Shown here piece by piece: positions 55,001-64,000 of a stretch of 64,000 nt of DNA. The position numbers and the translations under genes are program-made. The notes below the pieces were generated by a model. It saw nothing but the letters and a program-made list of their open reading frames with translations, searched no databases and was not told the DNA's origin. Source of the DNA: Cyanodermella asteris (taxonomy: Eukaryota > Ascomycota > Lecanoromycetes > Ostropales > Stictidaceae); assembly GCA_900618795.1 (NCBI GenBank), contig UYJD01000001.1, forward strand, positions 482,790 to 546,789. The letters are read 5' to 3'. Position 1 is the first letter of the stretch. Each line of letters starts with the position of its first letter.

Positions 55001-55405
55001 TTGACGTCGGCCGAGTCGGGCTCGGACATATATGTGAGAAAGCCAACACGCTTTGCAACCCACGAGCGGACAAAGAGAGGTCACCGCCGCAATAGTGCAG
55101 CGCTCAACAACTCACACATGCCGGTGCTGTGGTAAATACACGCAGAGCATCGCGTGAAATAGCTATTCTGTCATGAACGTATCGGTTTGCTCATCCACAC
55201 ATAGCGTGTCTGCTAGGCCGGTGATACTCTCGCCGTGCCCCACGCTGGCCACGTCCACCACAATGGCGTCAAGCCGGTCTCGGGCGTCGGTGATAAACCT
55301 TCCCAGCATGGCGTTCCTTACATTTGCATCCTGAAACATTTCTGTTCTCCTCAGCATCTACGTTTGGTGGATTGAACTCACGTGCTTGTTCTGGCACCAT
55401 CCACC
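52032..55405. other. Long divergent intergenic region (3.4 kb)
   Basis: Lies between the Pth11-like gene (-) and the MFS gene (+). It holds a diverged tandem duplication at 54001-54205. A 180-codon frame at 52617-53159 starts at TTG and resembles nothing known. No gene supported. Confidence 0.5.
54001..54205. repeat. Imperfect tandem duplication, about 101-bp unit
   Basis: Unit A (54001-54101) and unit B (54102-54205) align along their full length with many substitutions and small indels. Shared blocks include GACCTC, TCCGGG/CCCGGG, GAGGATGTG and CTGGCTGGGA. The period is not a clear multiple of three, so coding constraint is unlikely. Confidence 0.75.
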
Positions 55406-56911
55406 ATGGCGTCCGTCCTCAGCGTCATCAGATGGCTCTACACCGAATTCGGCATCTCCTCGCTCTACAACACCGGCCGAGACGCCTGGCTCATCATACT
55501 CTCGCGCTCCTGCCGCATGTTCGCGTTCGGTGCCACGTCTCTCATCATCGCCCTCTTCTTCTCCGAGCTGAGCTTTTCGGACTTCCAAATCGGCCTGTTC
55601 ATGACCCTGACGTTGGTCGGCGACGTTCTCCTTTCGCTTGGCCTGACCGTCGTTGCCGACGGCGTCGGGCGGAGACGGGTCCTCCTGCTCGGCGCCGGCA
55701 TGATGGTGCTTTCCGGGGCGGTCTTTGCGGTTTTCGAGAACTTTTGGATCCTGTTGCTTGCCGCCGTCGTGGGCGTCATCTCCGCTACGGGGACCGATTT
55801 CGGTCCGTTCAGGGCAATTGAGGAGAGCGTCTTGTCGCACATTACCACTTCGAAGACGAGGTCGGATGTGCTTTCGTGGTATGTCGCGGCCTCGAGTCTG
55901 GGTTCGGCGGTAGGTACGGAGACTTCGGGGAGGATGGTGGACTGGTTTCGGGGGAGGGATGGGTGGGAGATTACGGACGCGTACCATGCGGTTTTCTGGC
56001 TTTACATTCTTATGGGGATGGTGTGTGTGGGCTGTGCGCTTGCGATAAGTGACAAGGCCGAGATTGTGAAAGATGAGCCAAAGGCAGAGGCTTCGAGTAG
56101 TGAGGCCTCACAGAATTTGCTTGGGCCAGGTGCAGATTCAGAGAGCCGTGAGACACGGACACTGCAGCCTGAAGCTGTTGGCAAACCGAAATCATCGGGT
56201 TTCGCCAGTCACTTCGCGTCTATTAGGCCTTCGCAGACTATCATGAAGTTGTGGTTCCTCTTGACGATCGACTCTCTTGCGGATGGCATGGCTTCTTACT
56301 CCCTGACCAATTACTACATCGACCGCAAGTTTCGACCATCGAAATCCACCTTGGGCGATATCATGTCCATCGCATTCCTTCTCATTTTCCCAGGCACCAT
56401 CTTCGCTGGTCCCCTGGCCAAGCGGATCGGTCTGGTAAACACCATGGTATTCACCCACGTGCCCTCATCTCTTGCCGTCTTGTTGTTCCCAGTGGGCCAC
56501 AGTCTTCCACTGGCGATCACGTTCCTCTTTATCCGTACGGGACTAAACAACATGGACCAGGCGCCACGGACAGCCTTGATCGCCGCGATAGTCAAGCCGG
56601 AAGAACGCACGGCGGTGATGGGTATCACGAGCACGTTCAGAACGCTGGGGTCGACGATTGGTCCGACCCTGACAGGATCGCTTGCTGAGAGCGACAGGTT
56701 CTGGATCGCGTTTGTGGTTGCAGGAGCGCTCAGGCTAGCGTACGACTTTGGACTTTGGGCTATGTTCATCGGCGTCAAGATAGACGATGATGACGAGCAG
56801 AAAGGTGAAGGAGTGAAACTCGAAAGGGTCCCAGACGAGGAGGATCTGTCGTTCGAGCTGGAATCATTGCATAGTGATTCGGACGATGAAGCATCAAAAG
56901 GCTTGCGGTAG
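55406..56911 (+). CDS. Major facilitator superfamily transporter
   Basis: Single exon, 501 aa, from the ATG at 55406 (MASVLSVIRWLYTEFGISSL) in a good CACC ATGG context. Roughly 11-12 membrane spans are visible. LGLTVVADGVGRRRVLLLGA carries the loop 2-3 MFS signature, with D, G and RRR in the usual places. A charged central loop (about 212-262, rich in E, S and K) separates the two halves. The second half contains FLLIFPGTIFAGPLAKRIGL and FIRTGLNNMDQAPRTALIAA. The C-terminal tail is acidic (DEEDLSFELESLHSDSDDEA). A plasma-membrane or vacuolar small-solute carrier is expected. The substrate cannot be read from sequence, and drug or sugar transport would be a guess. The nearest gene downstream is a secreted FAD oxidase, which is not enough to claim a cluster. 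Confidence 0.9.
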   Translation: MASVLSVIRWLYTEFGISSLYNTGRDAWLIILSRSCRMFAFGATSLIIALFFSELSFSDFQIGLFMTLTLVGDVLLSLGLTVVADGVGRRRVLLLGAGMMVLSGAVFAVFENFWILLLAAVVGVISATGTDFGPFRAIEESVLSHITTSKTRSDVLSWYVAASSLGSAVGTETSGRMVDWFRGRDGWEITDAYHAVFWLYILMGMVCVGCALAISDKAEIVKDEPKAEASSSEASQNLLGPGADSESRETRTLQPEAVGKPKSSGFASHFASIRPSQTIMKLWFLLTIDSLADGMASYSLTNYYIDRKFRPSKSTLGDIMSIAFLLIFPGTIFAGPLAKRIGLVNTMVFTHVPSSLAVLLFPVGHSLPLAITFLFIRTGLNNMDQAPRTALIAAIVKPEERTAVMGITSTFRTLGSTIGPTLTGSLAESDRFWIAFVVAGALRLAYDFGLWAMFIGVKIDDDDEQKGEGVKLERVPDEEDLSFELESLHSDSDDEASKGLR

Positions 56912-58178
56912 ACAAGTTTTAAGCTCACATGCTCTGAAGCGGTCTGTTGGAAACCAATAACCAGGTACATCGCTCACGAGAGGACTTTGTTATGGTGACT
57001 GGAAGAGAGACACTTCTCTGGGCAAGCGTCGGGGCAGTGGGCGATATCGGCTGCTGCCGAAGTTGCCGTGCTGCCACCCATGAATCTCAGCCATGCCCTC
57101 ACAAATTGCCCAAGAAGCAGGATCTTTGATGCCACGTTCCCAATCACTAAACATGGGCGCAAATGTTCCTAGCATTTTTGAATCCTTCCAATTGGTCCTT
57201 TAGGCGGACGTTCGCCCTTTTCCGCCGCTCGGGCCGCCGAGCTGCGCCCAGGGCACCACGATGAAATTCACAAAGATACACCGCAGCGGCGCAGCCGAGC
57301 AGCACCATGGTCTTCTGGGGTGGACAATTTGTGAGCATTCCTAGACACGGACCCCTTGCAAAGCGAACCCCAGGGCGTGCTTCATCGTCGGCTTTGAAAA
57401 TACAATCGCGGGAGAAAGGTAACATGTGGTGGCCTCGATTTCGACTCGAGCCGCTGAGCAACGCACTCAGTCCTTCAGTCCTCCCAAATGCCGATGCCGA
57501 GATCGCGTACAGACTCATCAAGCATGTGGTCTCTTTCAACAGGACAAGCCTCCTCGGCTGGGCACGTTGGATCGAAACAACGGATCAACAGGATAACATC
57601 TAGCCAAAACGCCATCAAGAGACTGTCAGCACACATGAGTCAGCATCGCACATCCTGACGGCAACTTCCAACATCAAAAGAAGCAAACAAGGAGAAGCTG
57701 AAGTCTGTCCCCGCAGTGGCGGAGAGTGTAAGCAGATGCGCACGAGTCGAGACCGGTGCAAAAGCCGGCCAAGCCAGGCTCTGACCCACAGCGATAAACG
57801 ACGAACGACGCCGACGGACTTTAATTTGCTGTCGATCACTCCCGGCGGTTTGACCTCCACTCACAGCGTCGGAAGATTATTTGCTGCCACAGACGTGATT
57901 CCCGCCACCAAAACAGGGCTGGAGGCTTAGCCTAGCATTATTGTTCTCCGCAATCGAACCATCTCATGCCAATGCAGATCCTGCACGGGGAAGATCCGCA
58001 GGGCCCAGGAAAATGCGGAGGCGATCCTCGGTTGACAGATCCTGAAGGTTGATTGAGTATTTCCTTTCTGATAATTATACAAGGTATATGGCAATACCTG
58101 ACGCCTTTTACCTCGCTTTTAAAGTCCTTTGTCTGCCATCCACTCTTTCTTCTCGTCGCATGAAGACTAATCGCCACC
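56912..58178. other. Intergenic with BBE-type oxidase promoter
   Basis: The last 120 bp contain a TGATAA GATA-type site (58069-58074), an inverted repeat (58082-58099) and a CTTTTAAAG element, suggesting a regulated promoter. A minus-strand 53-codon ATG frame at 57147-57308 has one hydrophobic segment (MVLLGCAAAVYLCEF) but is too short to call. Confidence 0.5.
58082..58099. promoter_or_regulatory. Candidate dyad element upstream of the FAD oxidase gene
   Basis: AGGTAT and ATACCT form a perfect inverted repeat with a 6-base spacer, about 80-97 bp before the start codon. A TGATAA site lies just upstream. A role as a binding site for a dimeric regulator is only a suggestion. Confidence 0.3.
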
Positions 58179-60036
58179 ATGCGGTCCCTACTCGTCTCTC
58201 TTGGTGCTCTTCTTACTCTGACCCATGCCACAACTCCCTCTGACGATACAATCGCGGTCTGCACTTACCTCCAGAAGGCTTACCCAAAATTCTTCGCCTG
58301 GGACACGCTCGGTCCTCATGCACTCGAGACCATCAGCAACGCTTCAGTGTACACTGATATCAACAGCATTTACTGGAATCGTGCAAACAGCAATCTACGT
58401 GCCGCTTGCGCCTTCTTCCCCGAGTCTGCCGAACAGGTCTCCGATGCCGTCAAGCAGCTGAACAAGCATCCATCGGTCAAGTTCGCCCTCAAGTCGGGAG
58501 GACATCAGCCTGCATTGGGCTTCTCGGCAACCGATGGAGGGGTCATCATCTCGTTTGAGCCGAATCTCGCGGGCACGGTGAGGACAGCGGATGGAAAGCA
58601 CTTTGTTGTGGGTATGGGTTCGAGGTGGGGTGATGTTTACAATGTCACGACGCAGACGAACCAGGTTGTCGTTGGTGGACGCTTGGCACACATTGGCGCT
58701 GGAGGATTGGTCCTCGGTGGAGGACTGTCATACTACTCGGCGCAATACGTGAGTAATGACCGCCCCTCCTGTTTCTTGCAAACGATATCCCCGAGATCAG
58801 CCTCGCTGATATGGTTCAAAATAGGGTCTCGCCTGCGACAATGTGGACAACTTCGAAGTTGTTCTCGCCAACGGTACCATTGCAAACGCTAACCGGACCT
58901 CCAACCCTGATCTCTGGTGGGCACTCCGCGGTGGAGGCAACCAGTTCGCCATCGTGACCAAGATCACTACACAAGCTCACCAAGCAGGCGTCGACGGCCA
59001 GGTCTGGGGCGGTATCCGTGCTTACACTCCCGACCAGCGCACCAAGCTCTTCCACGCGATGACGAACTTCATCCGTGAATATCCTGATGCGAAGGCCGCT
59101 ATAATCCCCACCTTCCAGTGCGTATAACCCTTTTCCTGGTCGGATAACCCCCATCGAGTCTCGAAATTGAAATTGACCGAAGACTGATTTTTTGATATTT
59201 CTTCTCCAGATTCGGCCTTCCTGCAAACCTTCTCAACCTCATCACCGGGCCCGTTTTCTTCATGTTCTACGACGGTCCCACGCCACCAGCCTCCGTCTTT
59301 GCTGAATTCGACGCCATCCCCAGCCTGATAGACGACACCAAGACTCGCGACTACTACAGCATGTCGCAAGAAGCCGGCGGCGCGGCTCTGAACGGCTTCG
59401 GTAACTCCTTCCGCGAGACCACCGTGCCCAACTTGCCGGAAAACCAAATGGTCGACTTTTTCGAATCCATGTGGAACATGACCTACGACCAGTCCCTGGA
59501 AGACAACCTGCTGACCCTCGACGTTCAGCTGCTGGGCATGGCCGCGCAGCCAATGAGCGCCAGGATCGCGAGAGCCAGCCAGGCGCAAGGGGGCAACGCC
59601 CTGGGCCTGGACCCGGACCACGGCGACCGGGTCTGGATCGAAAACGACTTTGTGTGGGCGAGCCCGCTGTGCGACACGCTGTGCCCGCAAATCTCGAAGG
59701 ATCTGTCGGCCAGGCTCCTGGACAATCAGAAGAAGGTCTTCGAGGGCGTCAAGCCGACGAACTGGAAGTCTGGCGACGTCGACACCGTCAGGTAAGCAAC
59801 ACTCTTCCGGGAGAGAGATTTGTGCCGTTTTTTGGTGTACATATGGAAATCCGACAAAATGCTAACGTGCGGGAAACAGCTACAACCCTCTCTTCCTCAA
59901 CGACGTCGCGCCCGATCAGGACGTTTACAGCAGTTATGGCTCTGTCAACTTGGCCAAGCTCAAGAACGTCAAGGTCGCTTACGATCCGACCGGGTTCTTC
60001 ACGAACAGGCAGGGCGGTTTCAAGCTTCCGGCCTAG
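58179..60036 (+). CDS. Secreted berberine-bridge-type FAD-linked oxidoreductase
   Basis: Four exons: 58179-58748, 58825-59117, 59210-59791 and 59880-60036; 533 aa, all joins in phase. The introns are 76-92 nt, and one uses a GTGCGT donor. A signal peptide covers about residues 1-17 (MRSLLVSLGALLTLTHA). The PCMH-type FAD-binding domain follows: ALKSGGHQPALGFSATDGG, with His109 in the SGGH position that commonly carries covalent FAD, then VVGGRLAHIGAGGLVLGGGL and DNVDNFEVVLANGT. NPDLWWALRGGGNQFAIVTK is the classical end of this domain. The substrate domain and a short BBE-like C-terminus (YNPLFLNDVAPDQDVYSSYG) complete it. Such enzymes oxidise sugars, alcohols or secondary metabolites using oxygen outside the cell or in the secretory path; the actual substrate is unknown. 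Confidence 0.93.
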
Positions 60037-60577
60037 AAAAGGTTCCCATGGGGGCAAAAAGTAAAAAATGAAGCAACTCAATGTATATACGAAATGAATA
60101 CCGAATGAATATCAGGTGTCTTGCGCGTCTCGCGTGTAGATGTTAGACAAGAGCATACTACGTTAGTTCATTGCCTCGATTGAGCACTTGCTGGAGTACT
60201 TGCTTGAGCACTTGCCTGGACGCTTAGTCGCATCGCTAGCCACCTTTTTGATTGAATACGCGATTGTGTGGATGGGCGACTACTTTTGAACATTGGAAAG
60301 CGACTCACCTAGCCGCTCGTGGAACTACGCCGTCATATGTCTGGCCGTATAGAAAGCCGAGGTGGTGAATCATTGACACGCATTGCCGAAGGTTTCTTTG
60401 GGTCTCAGTCAGTGTGTGCAACCAAGTAGCGGTATTTACTCCGCGAAGAATGCACCTTTTCGAATGTTACTTGTGGTGTCGAAGGAAGCGGGGCGACCAC
60501 GAATGAAGTGTCCAGGATCAGTTTTTGAATTGTATAAATATACAGGGATTCCGAACGTGCAAGGAGAAAGTACATGT
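60037..60577. other. Convergent 3' region with 12-bp repeats
   Basis: Between the FAD oxidase (+) and the NAPE-PLD-like gene (-). Contains a 12-bp tandem repeat at 60181-60228. No coding sequence seen. Confidence 0.5.
60181..60228. repeat. 12-bp imperfect tandem repeat
   Basis: Units TGAGCACTTGCT, GGAGTACTTGCT, TGAGCACTTGCC and a worn TGGACGCTTAG follow each other in the 3' flank of the FAD oxidase gene. Confidence 0.75.
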
Positions 60578-61942
60578 CTATAGTTGTGCCCGGCTCTGTG
60601 CCTCCCAATCCACGCTCTTATCGTCTTCGCCATGACTATCGAATTCGCGGCTTTCACCTAGTTCCACGGCATCAAAGACGCCAGTTTCGCTAATTTTGCG
60701 TCGAGAGAGCGCTTCCTTCAGTATTCGCGGAGGCTCCATGACGTCTTCCTCGGTCAGGACCCATGTGCCCCAATGCATCGCCAATGCTCTGCGACACCTC
60801 ACGTCACGAAAGATCTCGACGGCATCGAAGGGGTCGGCGTGCATGGGACTCATGACGAAGCGCGGCTCGTAAGCCCCTATGGGGATCAAACCTAGATCGA
60901 AAGGCCCTCGGAACTTGCCAGCATCTGCAAAGGCAGGGCAATGCGGATGCTTTGCCTGGACTTCAGGGGTATGGTCGTCTCGCATCTCCAAGCCTTTCGG
61001 TACAGATCTGTAACCAGTGTCGCCGGCAAAATAAAGCGATGAGCCACCAGATCGTACTGACCATGATGACCATAACGTGTGCCCTCGATCGAAGAGACCA
61101 CGATTCCCCATGTGTTGGCATGGGAGTGCCGACAGTCTGGCACTGATCGTGGACGGGGACGATGACGTGGAATTGCTCTGATCTTGTGCAACCTGCTTCT
61201 CGCCTGTGCCAGGTGTGAGGGTGAAGTCGCATTCCTCCCACCAGTCGAGTTCCGTCACTTGTTTGGCCGGTATTTTGCAGTCGACGAACCATTGCTTGTT
61301 TCCAAGAGGCACAAAGAAGTGTACATTTTTGTGTTTACCGTATATTTTCATGATAGTAGGATGATCGAGATGGTCGTAGTGATTATGCGAGATGCAGACT
61401 GCATCGATGAACGGAATGTCTGTAATCTCGCAAGGCGTTGGGGTATATCTTTTGGGGCCTAGATACTGGGTAGGGCTGCATCGTTCACTAAAGACAGGAT
61501 CGAACAGTACTCGGAGGCCGGAGGGGAACTCGACGAGGTAGCAAGCATGACCGAGCCATGTCGCGCGCAGCTTCTCCGTTTCTCTACCTGGGAGGAAGTT
61601 GGGCTTCTGAACATTGACGGTTGGAGGAGTTGTGTCTGGATTATTGCCCTGTCCAGTGATCCTCCTCTTTGCCAATTCGCGGCCAATGGCCGGTCCGCTC
61701 AGGACCTTCCAGCTGGGCCATGGATTGTCGAAGCCAATCTTTCCCTTCAAGTGGTGTCTCTTGTCCTTTGCATCCTCGGGCTCTGCGCCGGTAGGGGCGG
61801 CAGAAACGGTGCCTGCGTAGAATATTGCCGAAGTGCTGGCGCTCATGGCTTTGGAAAGGCGAGAGTATGGACGCGAGCCGGCGGTTGAGAGCTTGAATGG
61901 TCGCGGTGCGATGAGTATCTTTCTGCAAGAATGAGTAGACAT
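60578..61942 (-). CDS. FMP30: NAPE-PLD-like metallo-beta-lactamase-fold phospholipase (Fmp30 type)
   Basis: Single exon, 454 aa. The N-terminal 40 residues are rich in Arg, Ser and Ala with no acid (MSTHSCRKILIAPRPFKLST), a likely mitochondrial presequence. GKIGFDNPWPSWK is the entry motif of the N-acyl-phosphatidylethanolamine phospholipase D family. ATWLGHACYLVEFPSGLRVL starts the beta-lactamase fold, and SHNHYDHLDHPTI near residue 182 is the metal-binding HxHxDH motif. Later metal ligands fit LYFAGDTGY and ALAMHWGTW. A run of Ser/Thr between about 253 and 268 is a family-variable loop. Yeast Fmp30 is a mitochondrial inner-membrane protein that affects phospholipid balance. Hydrolysis of N-acyl-PE is expected by family, not shown. 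It shares a short divergent promoter with BCS1. Confidence 0.92.
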   Translation of the reverse strand: MSTHSCRKILIAPRPFKLSTAGSRPYSRLSKAMSASTSAIFYAGTVSAAPTGAEPEDAKDKRHHLKGKIGFDNPWPSWKVLSGPAIGRELAKRRITGQGNNPDTTPPTVNVQKPNFLPGRETEKLRATWLGHACYLVEFPSGLRVLFDPVFSERCSPTQYLGPKRYTPTPCEITDIPFIDAVCISHNHYDHLDHPTIMKIYGKHKNVHFFVPLGNKQWFVDCKIPAKQVTELDWWEECDFTLTPGTGEKQVAQDQSNSTSSSPSTISARLSALPCQHMGNRGLFDRGHTLWSSWSVRSGGSSLYFAGDTGYRSVPKGLEMRDDHTPEVQAKHPHCPAFADAGKFRGPFDLGLIPIGAYEPRFVMSPMHADPFDAVEIFRDVRCRRALAMHWGTWVLTEEDVMEPPRILKEALSRRKISETGVFDAVELGESREFDSHGEDDKSVDWEAQSRAQL

Positions 61943-62261
61943 TGAAGCCGCATGATGAGCCTGTCGCTCAGGCTATGAATGAGGTGGCTGCCTCGCCTGG
62001 GCAGAGGCTTGCTACGGCCCTGCGGCCATTTTCGACATGCGTTCGGGGAATGGCAGCGTCATCCTTACAGCGCCCAATACCGCACCCACGGCGCCATTGA
62101 CGCCAAAATCTAAAGTCCGCTCCGAGAAGCACGACGTCGGTCAAAGTTCATCCCGATCCTCCGTTAAAGCCAGTTCACCATCAATCCCAGCCCATCATTG
62201 TCGACTGGTTCCTATATCACCTTCAGTGGCAGCCTGGCGTGTCTGAAGTGACCAGATCCGC
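61943..62261. promoter_or_regulatory. Divergent promoter shared by the FMP30-type and BCS1 genes
   Basis: 319 bp separate the two start codons on opposite strands. Both products are expected in mitochondria, so joint regulation is plausible. No specific site was identified. Confidence 0.45.
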
Positions 62262-63955
62262 ATGGCCAGCAATGGCATCCCTAGTCCACCGTCCGCCGTG
62301 ACCAACGCGTCGGGCACGCGAACAAAAGATCAGATAGTACTACAGCAGCCTACCTCCGATGGAGGAATATGGTCGCAGCTGACTGGCAATGCATTCTTCA
62401 CGGCCGTAAGTTTGGATTTTACACATTTTTTTCCGCCAAGTTCAGTAGCATCAAGTTGTTTGAATGACGACCTTGTACCATGCGATGGACTTCTTTACGA
62501 CGTGGGAGAAGTGCATTGATGTTCCGTCCTTGTATGCTTTGTCTGGCCTACACGAGTATGTATACTGACTATTGTGCGTAGGGAGCCGGCCTGGCCGTGC
62601 TCGGCGCGGTGGTTGGTCTTGGGCAAAAGGGCGTGAGACGAGGCGCAGAACTGGCAAAGCGAAGGCTTCTTGTGGATGTCGAAATCAATGTTAATGATAC
62701 TACGTACCCATGGTTTTTGCTGTGGATGCGGCTTCACCACCAAGGACAAGTGGGCCAGAATGCCGCAGCAGTGGCCCGCCCCAACGGGGGTGTCTTCCAG
62801 TCTTTAATGAGACGGTTCACGCCCGGGCTTCACCACCTCTCGATCATGACGGAGCAGACACAGCTTCCAAATGGTGCGACGCAAACCAACTTTGCCCTAG
62901 TACCTGGACCAGGCCGCCACATTCTCCGCTACAAGGACGCTTTCTTGCTTGTGAACCGAGTGAGAGAGTCCAAGTCGATGGACTACAACAAGGGAAGGCC
63001 TTGGGAGACTATTACTCTCACGACGCTGTATTCCCAGAAAGAGATTCTGCCAGAGATCTTCAGAGAAGCTCATGCGCTCGCACAGCAATCAACCGAAGGC
63101 AAAACCATCATCTATCACCCGGATAGTGTCAATTGGAAACCGTTCGGACAACCGCGCCGGAAAAGACCCCTCAGTTCCGTAATCCTAGATCAGGGTATAG
63201 GGGAGCGGATTGTGGCGGATGTACGAGACTTTCTCGAGTCAAGCAAGTGGTACTACGACAGGGGAATCCCATACCGGAGAGGTTATCTGCTGCACGGGCC
63301 ACCCGGATCAGGGAAAACATCTTTCATCCAAGCACTTGCTGGCGAGCTAGACTATGGGATCGCCCAATTGAACCTAAGCCAGCGAGGGCTCACCGACGAT
63401 CGTCTGAACGCGCTTTTGGAGCTCGTACCGGCGAGAACGATCGTGCTGTTGGAGGACGCAGATGCAGCGTTCGCGAATCGACGGCAAATGGACTCGGACG
63501 GCTACCAGGGTGCCAACGTCACGTTTTCGGGGCTCCTCAATGCGCTGGACGGTGTTGGCAGCGCAGAGGAGCGCATACTGTTTCTTACGACGAATCATGT
63601 GGAGCGCATGGATGAGGCGCTCATTCGTCCTGGTCGTGTCGACCTAGCCATGTACCTTGGGGACGTTTCGAGGTGGCAGGTTTCCAAATTCTGGGACCGC
63701 TTCTACGGCGACGTCGACGAAGATGGGGATTGGAAACGCAAATTCCTGTCGAGGCTCGAGGATTTTGGAATCATCGAAGACGAGCACGGCGACGCAAGCC
63801 GAGTAAGAGTCCGGACAAGCGCTGCAGCGCTGCAAGGCTTGTTCTTGTATAACAAAGGTGACATCCAGGGTGCGCTGGACACTGTCGAGGGTCTGCTCCC
63901 CGACGGTGCGGCCGCTGGCGTAGGAGGAAAAGAGCGTCGAAGAGATCAGGCGTGA
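62262..63955 (+). CDS. BCS1: Mitochondrial AAA chaperone Bcs1
   Basis: Two exons, 62262-62405 and 62582-63955, 505 aa. The phase-0 intron (176 nt) runs from GTAAGT to GCGTAG. The join gives GNAFFTAGAGLAVLGAVVGL, the single N-terminal membrane span that also serves as the internal import signal. RRLLVDVEINVNDTTYPWFL begins the Bcs1-specific domain. The AAA module follows: Walker A HGPPGSGKTSF at 287-294, Walker B IVLLEDADAAFANR near 343, then FSGLLNALDGVGSAEERILF and TTNHVERMDEALIRPGRVDL with the arginine finger. Bcs1 folds as an inner-membrane heptamer that inserts the Rieske iron-sulphur protein into complex III. Length is slightly above yeast (456 aa). The stop is 45 bp from the window end, so the 3' UTR is truncated. 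Confidence 0.95.
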
Positions 63956-64000
63956 ACTGTACATTAGCCATATCCAAGACCAACTGTTTGGTCTGTGTTT

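Noticed and set aside
55358-55987. 209-codon minus-strand frame
   Set aside because: It lies antisense to the MFS transporter and is low-complexity and charged.
57147-57308. 53-codon minus-strand frame with one hydrophobic segment
   Set aside because: It is too short, and similar frames are expected by chance; kept only as a note in the intergenic entry.
57940-58000. Possible tRNA B-box on the minus strand (GGTTCGATTGC)
   Set aside because: The consensus is broken and no A-box or cloverleaf could be drawn around it.
50823-60036. Secondary-metabolite cluster (rhodopsin-like protein, MFS, FAD oxidase)
   Set aside because: There is no backbone synthase or pathway regulator, and intergenic distances are large; neighbours look coincidental.

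Overview
The window is nuclear DNA from a filamentous ascomycete (Pezizomycotina). Genes are compact, with mostly 50-170 nt introns, GT/AG borders and several CTAAC branch points, and the gene families are typical of moulds. Dothideomycetes is my guess from overall resemblance only. I recognise 16 protein-coding genes. No rRNA, tRNA, CRISPR or retroelement was seen. One assembly gap (25 N) lies inside a small DNA-transposon-like repeat.

Layout. 0-4 kb holds no gene I can support. 4.1-5.8 kb (-): membrane-anchored aspartic-protease-like protein lacking the catalytic motifs. 6.7-9.7 kb (-): large RD/RE-rich protein with a DUF8035-like domain. 9.7-14.6 kb: gene-poor, with a MITE-like repeat at 12.8-13.2 kb. 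14.6-16.0 kb and 16.9-20.7 kb (both -): two adjacent nuclear-looking proteins that appear to be diverged paralogues sharing a DUF8032-like domain. This pair is the most novel observation. 20.7-30.2 kb: about 9.4 kb without a supportable gene.

30.2-34.4 kb (-): ZNFX1/Hrr1/SAD-3-type RNA-silencing helicase, divergent from the SAGA subunit Spt8 at 35.9-37.9 kb (+). 38.0-38.6 kb (-): small GNAT acetyltransferase. 40.1-41.1 kb (-): unrecognised fungal protein. 43.5-44.4 kb (-): BTB/POZ protein with an apparent one-base frame disruption. 45.7-46.4 kb (+): EthD-domain protein with several short introns. 47.3-48.3 kb (+): Pho85/PhoA cyclin-dependent kinase. 48.8-50.2 kb (+): OXNAD1-like oxidoreductase. 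50.8-52.0 kb (-): Pth11-like rhodopsin-domain membrane protein. 55.4-56.9 kb (+): MFS transporter. 58.2-60.0 kb (+): secreted berberine-bridge-type FAD oxidase. 60.6-61.9 kb (-): NAPE-PLD-like metallo-hydrolase (Fmp30 type), divergent from BCS1 at 62.3-64.0 kb (+). The last two share a roughly 320 bp promoter and both products are expected in mitochondria.

The genes do not form one pathway. Regulatory and chromatin functions (DUF8032 pair, silencing helicase, Spt8, Pho85 kinase) are mixed with metabolism and transport. Exon joins were worked out by hand from splice signals and reading phase. Family names come from memory of the families, not from searches.
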